Of a stretch of DNA of 64,000 bases, positions 43,280-55,896 are shown in pieces. The position numbers were made by a program, and so were the translations under genes. The stretch is from positions 4,712,001 through 4,776,000 of the forward strand of contig NZ_LR134356.1 of NCBI RefSeq assembly GCF_900637195.1. The letters are read 5' to 3'. How positions within the stretch are numbered: the first letter of the stretch is position 1; each line of letters begins with the position of its first letter. Source of the DNA: Mycolicibacterium aurum (GTDB lineage: Bacteria > Actinomycetota > Actinomycetes > Mycobacteriales > Mycobacteriaceae). The notes below the pieces were generated by a model. That model ran no database searches. It was given only the letters and a program-made list of their open reading frames with translations, and was not told where the DNA came from.

Positions 43280-44332
43280 CTAGGACCGGTCTGTGGCCTC
43301 GGCCTCGTCGTCAGCGGGGTCATCGTCAGCGGGCTCGGCCTCGTCGTCAGCGGGGTCATCGTCCACCGGCTCGGCTGCCTCGGCGGCCTCGGACTCGACG
43401 ACCGTGGGCCAGGCCGCGCGCCACTCGTCCGCGGAGATCACGCCGTGCGGGGCGTCGTCGAGCTCTTCGGCCACCTCGTCGCTTCGCCGCGCCGCCGCGA
43501 CCGCGCGCTCCGCGACACGGACGTCCGCGATGAACTCCAGAACCGCTGAACGCAAGGCAGTTTCGGCATCGATCTCGGCGCTCACCGTGACCGATGTGAT
43601 GGACGCTGGCAACAGATCGACGGGCAGGCCGGCGGTCTCCGCCCGGGCGAGCACCTTCTGCGCCAGCGCCAGCGCAGGCTGGGCGGTCGGGATGTCATCC
43701 ATGATCGATTCGCGTGACAGTTTCTCCAGCGCCTTGCGCTGCTCCCACTGAGCCAACTGCTCTTCGAGCGAAATCGACTCTCCCGCAAGGACTGCGGGAA
43801 CCCGATTGCCCAGCTTGCGGACCAGCGCATCGGCGACGTCGTCGATGTCGAACCCGTTCTCGGGGGCGTCCTCGGCGATGCGCGCGTGGAACAGCACCTG
43901 CAGCAGCACGTCGCCGAGCTCGTCGCGCAACTCGGTCAGGTCACCACCGTGCACCGCGTCGAACAGCTCGTAGGTCTCCTCCAGCAGATACCGCCGCAGC
44001 GAATCGTGGGTCTGCTGGCTCTCCCACGGCCCGGCCGTGCGCAGCTTGTCCATCATCGCGACGGCATCGACCAGGCGTTCACCGGACTGCGCCGCGGGCG
44101 CACTGATCACCCGCTCCCCCGCCGCGATGCGGGCCGCGACCGACGGATGGGCGCGATCCGAGGACAGCAGCACCTCTGCGGGATCACCGGTGTAGGCGGG
44201 TCGCGCCGACGGCAGCGACCACGGCACCTTGATCGGCATCTCCTCGGTGTACTGCACGTCACCGGTCAGGAGTTCGATCGCCTCGACCGGGACAAGCGAC
44301 GGACGGCGCGGGTCGACCAGGACGACCGTCAT
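43280..44332 (-). CDS. mazG: Nucleoside triphosphate pyrophosphohydrolase MazG
   Basis: A 350-residue MazG. The catalytic module has WESQQTHDSLRRYLLEETYE and DLTELRDELGDVLLQVLFHA, giving the EExxE and ExxxD metal sites. It hydrolyses NTPs, including damaged ones. The N-terminal ~95 residues are a mycobacterial extension and the C-terminal ~40 residues are an acidic D/E/A/P tail with a tandem repeat. ATG 44332 is used; GTG 44368 overlaps the mfd end. Same order as M. tuberculosis mfd-mazG. Confidence 0.93.
   Translation of the reverse strand: MTVVLVDPRRPSLVPVEAIELLTGDVQYTEEMPIKVPWSLPSARPAYTGDPAEVLLSSDRAHPSVAARIAAGERVISAPAAQSGERLVDAVAMMDKLRTAGPWESQQTHDSLRRYLLEETYELFDAVHGGDLTELRDELGDVLLQVLFHARIAEDAPENGFDIDDVADALVRKLGNRVPAVLAGESISLEEQLAQWEQRKALEKLSRESIMDDIPTAQPALALAQKVLARAETAGLPVDLLPASITSVTVSAEIDAETALRSAVLEFIADVRVAERAVAAARRSDEVAEELDDAPHGVISADEWRAAWPTVVESEAAEAAEPVDDDPADDEAEPADDDPADDEAEATDRS
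43298..43369. repeat. 36-bp tandem repeat in mazG tail
   Basis: Two 36-bp units, identical over the first 30 bp, encode E-P/A-x-DDDPADDEAE repeats at the MazG C-terminus. Such in-frame repeats expand and contract easily, so the tail length may vary among strains. Confidence 0.85.
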
Positions 44333-44351
44333 CGGCTCCAGCTCATGTCGA

Positions 44352-48008
<3,657 letters not shown>

Positions 48009-48145
48009 GATCTCTCCATCGTAGGCACCCGCCGACCTCGTCCGGCCGCGGGCACTGCCGTGCCCAGACCGTCGAAAATTGGTGCGCGGACCCGCCCGAT
48101 CCCCGTGTTAGCTTCGATCCGAGTTTGCGGGGAACGGGGGCTTCG

Positions 48146-49393
48146 ATGGTTGCGACGATCTCGGTCGTTGAAGCCACCCAGCCGGCACGTTTGCTGGACG
48201 CCGCCGATGCGCAGGCCGCCGACGCGGCTGCGGTCACCGTCGAGAGTGAAGTGCAGCACCGCGGACTGGCCGTTGTGCGCAACATCTGGCAGGCGGATGC
48301 CGCGGACACCGCGGTGGCGACGGCCGAGAAGAACCTCGCCCGTCAGCATGCGCTCCAGGCGAAGCTGACGAACTATGCCGCGGCGCTGCGCTTCGGCGGC
48401 ACGAACCTGGGTCCGCTGCGCAGCCAGATTCTGGCGATGGTGTCGCAGGCGCGGGCGCTGGGCGGCATGGTCGCCGACGACGGCACCGTGGTGGGCGCTC
48501 GCACCATGGGTGTGATGACAGCGGCGCTCGCGGCCGCCTACACCGCATCGCTGCGGAGCATGCTGGCGATGTTCAACCGGATCGACGCGACCACCGCCGA
48601 AGCCTTGCGGACCGGCGGCCCCCTTCCGCAGACACCGCCGGCTCCCGACTTCGCGTGGACCGACGAGGACCTCTACCGGGGTGGTGTGGACGGCGCCCCG
48701 GCCGGCTCCGACGTCAACCAGGACGGCATCGGCGACTGCTACCTCGTCGCCACGATGAGTGCGATCGCCCACGCCGACCCTCAGTGGATCAGGGACCGCA
48801 TCTCCTACGACCCGCAGACGGGGCTGTTCGACGTGACGATGTGGGACGGTGCCGGGTGGCGCCACATCAGCGTCACCCAGGCCGACGTCGACGCCAACAT
48901 CGCCGCGGGGGGCGCCAGCGGCGTCGACAACGTCGTGACCGGCGCGCCGCTGTGGCCCGCGGTGCTGGAGTCCGCCTACGCCACGTTGAAGGCCCCCGGA
49001 CAAGGGATCCAGGGCATCGAGCGCGGGGTGACGCCGCCGGCCCTGGAGGCGCTGACCGGCAACGACGGCCGCTGGATCATCCCGGCGACGGAGTGGATGA
49101 CCCCGAGCCAGAACATCGACGGCCAGATCGCCGAGGCCCTCAGCGGACATCAGCCGGTGATGCTGTCCACCAGCGTTTTCGGCGGGCCGCTGGACGACAT
49201 GCACGTCTACTCCATCGAGGGCCTGGCCGGCACGGGCAGCGACGCCGTCGTGACGTTGCGCAACCCGTGGGGCCCCGACAGTGGACCTCCGGTGATCGAG
49301 GCGAGGCTGGGCGATCTGATCGGAACGGGCCCGGCGGCCGGGCTGGGGCTCGGACCCACCGCGATGATCAACATCGGACGGATGGGGTCGTAG
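48146..49393 (+). CDS. Helical N-terminal domain fused to calpain-type (C2) cysteine protease
   Basis: A 415-residue protein. Residues 1-150 are all-helical and Ala-rich with a central Trp (RNIWQADAADTA, W48), resembling the N-terminal regions of WXG100/LXG-like secreted proteins; no YxxxD/E export motif is obvious. Residues ~170-415 are a peptidase C2 domain with the calpain Cys signature NQDGIGDCYL (Cys198), His353 (MHVYSI) and Asn373 (LRNPWG), so the triad is complete. No signal peptide. ATG 48146; GTG/ATG alternatives lie within 21 nt upstream. The next gene starts directly after its stop. It interrupts the mfd-TetR neighbourhood that is contiguous in M. tuberculosis. Domain call firm; effector role is inference. 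Confidence 0.82.
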   Translation: MVATISVVEATQPARLLDAADAQAADAAAVTVESEVQHRGLAVVRNIWQADAADTAVATAEKNLARQHALQAKLTNYAAALRFGGTNLGPLRSQILAMVSQARALGGMVADDGTVVGARTMGVMTAALAAAYTASLRSMLAMFNRIDATTAEALRTGGPLPQTPPAPDFAWTDEDLYRGGVDGAPAGSDVNQDGIGDCYLVATMSAIAHADPQWIRDRISYDPQTGLFDVTMWDGAGWRHISVTQADVDANIAAGGASGVDNVVTGAPLWPAVLESAYATLKAPGQGIQGIERGVTPPALEALTGNDGRWIIPATEWMTPSQNIDGQIAEALSGHQPVMLSTSVFGGPLDDMHVYSIEGLAGTGSDAVVTLRNPWGPDSGPPVIEARLGDLIGTGPAAGLGLGPTAMINIGRMGS

Positions 49394-49906
49394 GTGAAGC
49401 GCATCCTGCTCGTCGTCCTGACGGTCGCACTCGTCGCGGCCCTCGGCGTCACGGGCTATTCACGGCTGTATTCGCCGTCCACCCGTCCCATCCTCAACGG
49501 CGCGCCCCTCGTGCTGCCGTACAAGCTCGAGAAGATGTCCGCCGCTCCGCTGAGCAGCCAGCCGCCTCCGGACGAAAGGCGCTACTCCGCGGCTCTGCGC
49601 GACGCGGTCTCCACGATCGAGCCCGAATTCCGCATCGACGCCGAGGAGTCCTACATTCGGCGCAACGGCTACGACTGGGTGATGCTGCGCAAGAGGGCGA
49701 GCGGCTACCTCGACGCGTTCGGCTTCTCTCAAACGACGGAGTCCCGCGCCGATGTCGCCGGGCAGACCGTTGACTACCTGGTGTGGCGTCCCACCTGGCT
49801 GCACAGCGTGTTCGACGATCGGATCGTTCTTGCGGTGGCGCTGCGCGATCCCCGGCCCGACCCCGCGACCATGGTGTTCGGCTACTTCGTGCTGCGCCCG
49901 CGCTGA
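49394..49906 (+). CDS. Membrane-anchored partner of the calpain-like gene, unknown family
   Basis: A 170-residue protein. KRILLVVLTVALVAALGVTG is an N-terminal anchor or uncleaved signal, followed by a ~145-residue extracytoplasmic domain (ERRYSAALRDAVSTIEPEFR, RRNGYDWVMLRKRASGYLDA, VDYLVWRPTWLHSVFDDRIV). No family recognised. GTG 49394 is the very next base after the protease stop, so translation is coupled. A binding partner, inhibitor or immunity protein for the protease is the simplest inference. Confidence 0.7.
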   Translation: MKRILLVVLTVALVAALGVTGYSRLYSPSTRPILNGAPLVLPYKLEKMSAAPLSSQPPPDERRYSAALRDAVSTIEPEFRIDAEESYIRRNGYDWVMLRKRASGYLDAFGFSQTTESRADVAGQTVDYLVWRPTWLHSVFDDRIVLAVALRDPRPDPATMVFGYFVLRPR

Positions 49907-49918
49907 CCCCGGCTGCCG

Positions 49919-50572
49919 CTACTCGTCGTGCAGCGCCGGGTCGGACTCCAGATGGGTCAGCCCGTTCCAGCACAGGTTGACCAGGTGCGCGGCGACGACC
50001 TCTTTCTTGGGCTCGCGTACGTCGAGCCACCATTGCGCCGCCATGGACACCGAGCCGACGAGGGCCTGCGCGTACAGCGGCGCGAGTTCGGAATCGAGCC
50101 CCCGCCGCGAGAAGTCGCCGGCCAGGATGGACGCCACCTGGCTGACGGCGTCGTTGAGCAGCGTCGAATACGTGCCCGAGGTGATGCTGGCCGGGGAATC
50201 GCGGATCAGGATCCGGAAGCCGTCCGTGTGCTCCTCGACGTAGGTGAGCAGCGCCAGCGCCACCCGCTCCACCCGCACCCGGGAACGATTCTTGGTCAGC
50301 GACGCGGTGATCCCGTCCAGCAGTGCCGACATCTCGCGGTCGACGACCACGGCGTAGAGGCCTTCCTTGCCGCCGAAGTGTTCATAGACCACCGGTTTGG
50401 ACACGTTGGCCCGCAACGCGATCTCTTCGATCGAGGTGCCGTCGAAGCCCCGCTCGGCGAACAGCGACTTGGCGATCTCGACCAGTTGCTGGCGGCGCTC
50501 GCTGCCGGTCATCCTGGCGCGCGGCGCACGCAGCGGCGCATCAGCACTGACGGGCTTTTCGGGCACTGCCAC
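49919..50572 (-). CDS. TetR family transcriptional regulator (Rv1019-like)
   Basis: A 217-residue TetR regulator. The helix-turn-helix is ~32-70 (LVEIAKSLFAERGFDGTSIE, ALRANVSKPVVYEHFGGKEG) and the C-terminal domain (~75-217) is the ligand domain, with SALLDGITASLTKN and VGSVSMAAQWWLDVREPKK. Position beside mfd matches M. tuberculosis Rv1019. GTG 50572 is chosen. Divergent from the PucR gene with 49 bp between them, so it may control itself and that gene. Confidence 0.87.
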   Translation of the reverse strand: MAVPEKPVSADAPLRAPRARMTGSERRQQLVEIAKSLFAERGFDGTSIEEIALRANVSKPVVYEHFGGKEGLYAVVVDREMSALLDGITASLTKNRSRVRVERVALALLTYVEEHTDGFRILIRDSPASITSGTYSTLLNDAVSQVASILAGDFSRRGLDSELAPLYAQALVGSVSMAAQWWLDVREPKKEVVAAHLVNLCWNGLTHLESDPALHDE

Positions 50573-50621
50573 GGGTCTGAGCGTAGACCGTCGGGGCCCG
50601 CATACCGGTAGCGTCAGGTCC

Positions 50622-52133
50622 GTGATCACGCTGGATCGGCTGATCAACGTCCTCGGTGGATACGGCGCGCGCTGGCACGGCGGCACGTCGGATCGGCAGA
50701 TAGAACTGCGCAGCGTGGTGCTCCCCGAGTCCGTCGACGGACGCACGGTGTCGGGCGATGTACTGCTCGCGGTGGGCGCCGGGTCCTTGATCGAGGCTGT
50801 GCGGTGGGCTCGCGCAGCGCGGGCCACCGTCGTGCTGACCCGTGAACATGACGACGACCCGCCGCTGGACACGGAAGGCGTCGCCGTCGTCGTCGTCGAT
50901 TCGGCGACGCCGTGGAGCGATGTCGCCGCCGTCGTCTACGGCCTCGTCCTGGAAGGCCGAGAGACCGAATCGGGCCGCGGACCGACCGACCTCTTCGCGC
51001 TCGCCGACAGCCTGGCCGATGCGGTGGGCGGTCCGGTGGTCATCGAGGACCGAACGTCGCAGGTGCTGGCATTCTCGCGCGGACAGCAGGACGCCGACCC
51101 AGTCCGGGTGGCGACGATCCTGGCCCGGCAGGCACCCGCGGAAATCCGGGAGGTGTTCGCGGCACACAAAGTCTTCACGCACCTGGAACTGTCCGACGAG
51201 CCGATTTTCGTACCGGGTGAGGTGGGGGTCGGCCTGACCGGCCGGATGGTCGTGGCGGCGCGCGCGGGCCGCGAGCTGCTCGGCTCGGTGTGGGTGGCGT
51301 GCGCGAGCCCGCTCACCGGGACTCGGCTGGACGCACTCGCGGACGGGGCACACACCGTCGCGTTGCATCTGCTGCGGTCACGCGCCAGTGCCGATCTGGA
51401 ACGTCAGGTGGAGTCCGAGCTGGTCATCCGGTTGCTGGAGAGTCCGGCCGATGCGGCGACCGTGGCCAGTCGGCTGGGCCTGCCGCCGGCGTCACTGCGC
51501 GTCATCGCATTGCGGGCCGCCGAGGGCGACCAGCGACACGCGGCGCTGCTGCAGGTGTTCGAGCGGGCGACCGCCGGCTTCGGGTGGTCGCGCCCGTCGC
51601 GCAGCGCGCTGGCGGACACCACGGTCTACACCGTGCTGTCGGCCGAGCACGCCACGATCGCGCGAGACTGGGTCACCGCGTTGGTCGCAACGCTGCCGCG
51701 CGGACTGACTGTGCAGGCCGGCATCAGCGCGCCCGCCGCCGCCACCGAGCTGGCTGTCGCGCGCGCAGAGGCCGACGAATGTCTGGCCCTTCAGGAGGGC
51801 ACCGGGGCCGTCGTCCCGCCTGCATACGACGAGTCGTGGGACGACCTGGTGCTGCAACGTCTCCGGACCGCGGCGCACTCCGGCCGTACCCCGCGCCGGG
51901 GCGTGGTCGCCGAGCTCCGGGAACACGACCGTGCGCATGGCACCGCGTATGTGGCGACGCTGCGCGCGTGGCTGCAGGAGCGCGGCGATCCGGGGCGCAT
52001 CGCCGAGCTGCTCGGCGTCCACGAGAACACCGTGCGGTATCGGATGCGGCGGATGGCCGAGCTGACCGACCTTCGGCTCGACAACGCGCACAAACGGTTC
52101 GCGATGATGATCGAGCTAGCTGTCGTGAACTAG
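50622..52133 (+). CDS. PucR/CdaR-type transcriptional regulator
   Basis: A 503-residue regulator: N-terminal PucR-like sensory domain, central GGDEF-related region (RVIALRAAEGDQRHAALLQV) and C-terminal helix-turn-helix of the CdaR/PucR type (RIAELLGVHENTVRYRMRRM). Such proteins control purine, proline, GABA or D-amino-acid catabolism. The D-amino-acid dehydrogenase gene follows after 117 bp that hold two TGTCG-type dyads, so it probably regulates that gene. GTG 50622. Confidence 0.88.
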   Translation: MITLDRLINVLGGYGARWHGGTSDRQIELRSVVLPESVDGRTVSGDVLLAVGAGSLIEAVRWARAARATVVLTREHDDDPPLDTEGVAVVVVDSATPWSDVAAVVYGLVLEGRETESGRGPTDLFALADSLADAVGGPVVIEDRTSQVLAFSRGQQDADPVRVATILARQAPAEIREVFAAHKVFTHLELSDEPIFVPGEVGVGLTGRMVVAARAGRELLGSVWVACASPLTGTRLDALADGAHTVALHLLRSRASADLERQVESELVIRLLESPADAATVASRLGLPPASLRVIALRAAEGDQRHAALLQVFERATAGFGWSRPSRSALADTTVYTVLSAEHATIARDWVTALVATLPRGLTVQAGISAPAAATELAVARAEADECLALQEGTGAVVPPAYDESWDDLVLQRLRTAAHSGRTPRRGVVAELREHDRAHGTAYVATLRAWLQERGDPGRIAELLGVHENTVRYRMRRMAELTDLRLDNAHKRFAMMIELAVVN

Positions 52134-52140
52134 ACCAGTT

Positions 52141-52190
52141 TGTCGGTTCGCGACAGTTGAACCGCCCGCCATTGTCGCTTCGCAACGACA
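52141..52190. promoter_or_regulatory. Two TGTCG/CGACA dyads before dadA
   Basis: TGTCG-n5-CGACA at 52141-52155 and TGTCG-n8-CGACA at 52173-52190 lie between the regulator and the dehydrogenase gene, 61 bp before the latter starts. Candidate binding sites for the PucR-type protein. Confidence 0.4.
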
Positions 52191-52250
52191 CTTTCGCTGC
52201 GTCGACGCCGGACCATGGAGTCGACGGCAACGTGAGCGAGAGGTGGAGCG

Positions 52251-53531
52251 ATGTTCGGCGGATCAGGGATGGCCAACGGTCCCCGGTCTGTGGTCGTCGT
52301 CGGAGCCGGCATCGTCGGCCTGTCGACCGCGTGGTTCCTGCAAGAGCGTGGAATCGACGTGACGATCGTCGACCGGACGGGTGTCGCGGCAGGCGCTTCC
52401 TGGGGTAACGCCGGCTGGGTGTCACCCGCGTTGACAGCCCCGCTGAACTCGCCGTCGGTGCTGCGCGAGGGTGTGCGGGCGCTTGCCGACCCCGCCGCGC
52501 CGCTGCACATCCCGCTGCGAGCCGACCCCGCCCTGCTGCGGTTCATGGTCCGCTTCGCCGCCCACTGCCGGCCGGCCGCGTGGCAGCGGGCGGTGCACGC
52601 GAACGCGGTCCTCAACGACGAGGCCATGGAGACCTTCGACGTGCTGGTGGCCAGCGGTGTCGACGCCCCGGTCACCGACACCTCGCTGGCGGCGGCGTTC
52701 CGCGACGCGCGGCAAGCCCGCCGGTTCCTGACCGAGCTGAGCCACATGTCGGCGACGGGCCCGCGGCTCGAGTCGGACATGCTGACCGGTGCGGCCCTGC
52801 ACCGCCAGGTACCGCTCGCTTCCGTGGACGTGGCGGCCGTGGTCAACGTGCCCGGCCAACGGTTCGTCGATCCGGGCCGCTTCACCCGCGCGCTCAGCCG
52901 GCAGGTCGCCGCGCGCGGGGCGACGCTGCACATCGGCGAGGTCAGCGGCGTGTCCCGGACCCAGGACAGAGTTCTCGTCGAACGGCGCGGCGGCGAACCC
53001 CTGAGCGCTGACGCCGCAGTGCTGGCCACGGGCGCCTGGTTGCCCGCGTTGACCGGGCGACGGGTTCGGGTGGGACTGCAGGCCGGTCGCGGTTACTCGT
53101 TCACGGTGCCGGTCGACCGCCCGCTGCCGGGACCGATCTATCTTCCGGAGGCCCGCGTCGCCTGTACCCCGTACCGGGGCGGCCTGCGGGTGGCAGGGAC
53201 CATGGAGTTCCGCCGCCCGGGCGAACCGCTGTCGCTCCGTCGGGTCGAGGCGATCATCGCATCCGCTGCCCCACTTCTGGCCGGCGTCCGCTGGGACGAG
53301 CGCACCGACGTCTGGGTGGGCGCCCGTCCGGTCACCGACGACGGCATGCCGCTGATAGGCCAACTGGCGGACGGTGTCTACATCGCCGGTGGACACGGCA
53401 TGTGGGGACTGGCCCACGGTCCTGCGACCGGCCGACTGCTCGCCGAGCAGATCGCCACCGGAAAGCAGCCCGAGGCCGCGCGTCCGTTCGATCCGCTCCG
53501 CGGGCGCCGCGGCACCACTTCTCCCCTCTGA
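52251..53531 (+). CDS. dadA: D-amino acid dehydrogenase-like FAD oxidoreductase
   Basis: A 426-residue DAO-family flavoprotein. Dinucleotide loop VVVVGAGIVGLSTAWFLQER, then ASWGNAGWVSPAL as in DadA, and the C-terminal FAD contact DGVYIAGGHGMWGLAHGPAT. It oxidises D-amino acids (or proline/glycine-type substrates) to keto acids and passes electrons to the respiratory chain. ATG 52251; ATG 52269 is an alternative. Probably controlled by the upstream PucR-type gene. Substrate inferred from family only. Confidence 0.85.
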   Translation: MFGGSGMANGPRSVVVVGAGIVGLSTAWFLQERGIDVTIVDRTGVAAGASWGNAGWVSPALTAPLNSPSVLREGVRALADPAAPLHIPLRADPALLRFMVRFAAHCRPAAWQRAVHANAVLNDEAMETFDVLVASGVDAPVTDTSLAAAFRDARQARRFLTELSHMSATGPRLESDMLTGAALHRQVPLASVDVAAVVNVPGQRFVDPGRFTRALSRQVAARGATLHIGEVSGVSRTQDRVLVERRGGEPLSADAAVLATGAWLPALTGRRVRVGLQAGRGYSFTVPVDRPLPGPIYLPEARVACTPYRGGLRVAGTMEFRRPGEPLSLRRVEAIIASAAPLLAGVRWDERTDVWVGARPVTDDGMPLIGQLADGVYIAGGHGMWGLAHGPATGRLLAEQIATGKQPEAARPFDPLRGRRGTTSPL

Positions 53532-53544
53532 CGAGGGCTCCCCG

Positions 53545-53582
53545 GTCGTCAGGGGCGGCGGCAGTGTCCCGCCCCTGACGAC
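53545..53582 (+). terminator. Hairpin between dadA and Gre-like gene
   Basis: A 14-bp perfect stem, arms 53545-53558 and 53569-53582, with a 10-nt loop, beginning 14 nt after the dadA stop. GC-rich, no T-run. Confidence 0.75.
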
Positions 53583-53609
53583 GAACACCCCTACCGAAAA
53601 GGACACACC

Positions 53610-54107
53610 GTGCAGAACACTGACCTCATTTGGATGACGCCGCAGGCCCGCGAAGGACTGGAGAGAGAGCTGGCCACCCTGATGACCCTGCCCTCACCGG
53701 CGGACGAGGACGACCGCACCGATCAGGTGGTCGATGCCTGGCTGGCCCGTAAGGAACGGATCCGGCAGATCCACGAACTGCTCAGCAGGGCTGATCGGAT
53801 GAGCAACCCTGCCGACGACGGCGTCGCCGAGCCAGGCATGGTGCTCACCGTTCGCTTCGACGACACCGGCGACACCGGCGACACCGAGACCTTTCTTCTC
53901 GGCACCCGCGGCACCGTCGACTCCGAACTGGACGTCTACACCGTCAATTCACCGTTGGGCAGCGCACTGCTGGGAGCCACCCCGGGCGAGCATCGCAGCT
54001 ATCTGCTGCCGAACGGCAGCGCACAGCAGGTGACCCTGCTGACGGCCAAACCGTACGACGCGCGTCTCCTCGACAACAGCGATCCGCGGGAGCTTGCACA
54101 GCGCTGA
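53610..54107 (+). CDS. Gre-like transcription factor
   Basis: A 165-residue GreA/GreB-family protein: N-terminal coiled coil (~10-65; VDAWLARKERIRQIHELLSR) and C-terminal Gre domain (VNSPLGSALLGATPGEHRSY, then LPNGSAQQVTLLTA). The coil is short, and its tip contains DEDDRTD, so RNA-cleavage activity is uncertain. It may be an inhibitory paralogue like M. tuberculosis Rv3788. A tandem GDT-GDT-GDT stretch (three 9-bp repeats near 53869-53891) lies in the linker. GTG 53610. Confidence 0.8.
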   Translation: MQNTDLIWMTPQAREGLERELATLMTLPSPADEDDRTDQVVDAWLARKERIRQIHELLSRADRMSNPADDGVAEPGMVLTVRFDDTGDTGDTETFLLGTRGTVDSELDVYTVNSPLGSALLGATPGEHRSYLLPNGSAQQVTLLTAKPYDARLLDNSDPRELAQR

Positions 54108-54155
54108 GCCGCCCTGACAGGGTGCGTTAAAGTCGCACGCGTACCTCGTGACCGG

Positions 54156-54227
54156 TCCGTCGTGGTGTAATCGGCAGCACCTCTGATTTTGGTTCAGATA
54201 GTTCAGGTTCGAGTCCTGGCGACGGAG
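54156..54227 (+). tRNA. tRNA-Gln (anticodon UUG)
   Basis: A 72-nt cloverleaf with acceptor TCCGTCG pairing CGACGGA, anticodon stem TCTGA/TCAGA, loop TTTTGGT (anticodon TTG), and T loop TTCGAGT. Discriminator G. Class I. It sits between the Gre-like gene and glmU. Confidence 0.93.
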
Positions 54228-54306
54228 CAGCGAGCGTGCACGAAATGGCTCCTGGCCCGGCGTGTCGAGTGCAGACACGCACGCTCGCGGAAGTGGGAAG
54301 ACATCG

Positions 54307-55782
54307 ATGCGTGACGCCGCGGTCGTGATCCTGGCGGCGGGTGCGGGCACCCGCATGAAATCGGCCACCCCGAAGGTGCTGCACACGCTGGCCGGGCGCA
54401 GCATGCTGGGCCACAGCCTGCACGCCGTCGCCCGAGTCGCGCCGAAGCACCTCGTGGTGGTGGTCGGCAAGGACCGCGAGCAGGTGGCACCTGCCGCCGA
54501 GCAGATCGGCCGGGACCTCGGCCGCGACGTACAGATCGCGGTGCAGGAGGAACAGCGCGGCACCGGGCACGCCGTGGAGTGCGGCCTGACCGCGCTGCCC
54601 GCTGACTTCGCCGGCGTCGTCGTGGTCACCGCCGGGGACGTCCCGCTGCTGGACGGGGACACGCTGACCGATCTTCTCGTCGCCCACAACGCCGAATCGG
54701 CGGTGGCGACGGTGCTGACCACCACGCTCGCGGACCCCACCGGCTACGGCCGGATCCAGCGCACCGAGGTCGGCGACGTGCTCGGCATCGTCGAGCAGGC
54801 CGACGCCAGCCCGGCGCAGAAAGAGATCACGGAGGTCAACGCCGGCGTCTACGCGTTCGACATCGACGCGCTGCGGTCGGCGCTGAGCCGACTGCACGCG
54901 AACAACGCCCAGCAGGAGCTGTACCTCACCGACGTGATCTCCATCGTGCGGTCCGACGGCCGCTCCGTGGGGGCACAGCACGTGACCGACACCGCACTGG
55001 TGGCCGGCGTCAACGACCGGGTTCAGCTCGCCGACCTGGGCGTGGAGCTGAACCGCCGCATCGTCGCCCGTCATCAGCGCGCCGGCGTGACGGTCGTCGA
55101 CCCGGGCTCGACGTGGATCGACATCGACGTCAGCATCGGCCGCGACACCATCGTGCGTCCCGGCACCCAACTGCTCGGAGCCACCGCCATCGGCGGCCGC
55201 TGCGAGATCGGCCCCGACACCACGCTCACCGACGTCATGGTGGGCGACGGCGCCCAGGTGGTCCGCACCCACGGGAGTTCCTCGCGGATCGGCGATGACG
55301 CCGTCGTCGGCCCCTTCACCTATCTGCGCCCCGGCACGGTCCTCGGTTCCGCAGGCAAGCTCGGCGCGTTCGTCGAGACCAAGAACGCCACCATCGGCGC
55401 GGCCACGAAGGTGCCGCACCTGACCTACGTCGGCGACGCCGACATCGGCGAGCACAGCAACATCGGCGCATCCAGCGTGTTCGTCAACTACGACGGAGAA
55501 ACCAAGAGCCGCACCACAATCGGCTCCCACGTCCGCACCGGCTCGGACACCATGTTCGTCGCACCGGTGACCGTCGGCGACGGTGCCTACACCGGCGCGG
55601 GCACGGTGATCCGCGACGACGTCCCGCCCGGAGCGTTGGCGGTGTCGGCGGGTCCGCAGCGCAACATCGAGGGCTGGGTGGCCAGGAAACGGCCGGGCAG
55701 CGCCGCCGCGCAGGCCGCCGAGGCGGCCGCACATCAGGCCCCGGCAGCCGACCCGGAAGGCGCCGAAGCTACCGGCGAGTAG
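54307..55782 (+). CDS. glmU: Bifunctional UDP-GlcNAc pyrophosphorylase / GlcN-1-P acetyltransferase
   Basis: A 491-residue GlmU that makes UDP-GlcNAc for peptidoglycan and mycothiol. The uridyltransferase half has VVILAAGAGTRMKSATPKVL and GTGHAVECG; the acetyltransferase half is a left-handed beta helix (hexapeptide repeats ~260-450) with the active-site His region in YLRPGTVLG and KNATIGAATKVPHLTYVGD. A disordered ~40-residue tail follows. ATG 54307. First gene of glmU-prs-arsC-lpqT. Confidence 0.97.
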   Translation: MRDAAVVILAAGAGTRMKSATPKVLHTLAGRSMLGHSLHAVARVAPKHLVVVVGKDREQVAPAAEQIGRDLGRDVQIAVQEEQRGTGHAVECGLTALPADFAGVVVVTAGDVPLLDGDTLTDLLVAHNAESAVATVLTTTLADPTGYGRIQRTEVGDVLGIVEQADASPAQKEITEVNAGVYAFDIDALRSALSRLHANNAQQELYLTDVISIVRSDGRSVGAQHVTDTALVAGVNDRVQLADLGVELNRRIVARHQRAGVTVVDPGSTWIDIDVSIGRDTIVRPGTQLLGATAIGGRCEIGPDTTLTDVMVGDGAQVVRTHGSSSRIGDDAVVGPFTYLRPGTVLGSAGKLGAFVETKNATIGAATKVPHLTYVGDADIGEHSNIGASSVFVNYDGETKSRTTIGSHVRTGSDTMFVAPVTVGDGAYTGAGTVIRDDVPPGALAVSAGPQRNIEGWVARKRPGSAAAQAAEAAAHQAPAADPEGAEATGE

Positions 55783-55896
55783 CGTTTCGTCGCCTTTTAT
55801 TGGCATTCTGGTAACCCGCCACCGTAGGCGCGGAAACGCTCCGTACGATGGCCGGAGAATCGATCCGCCATCGATCTGAGAAGCCGAGGGCAGCCC

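Noticed and set aside
55781..55840. 8-bp inverted repeat (AGCGTTTC / GAAACGCT) after glmU
   Set aside because: Short arms with a 44-nt loop; too weak to call a terminator.
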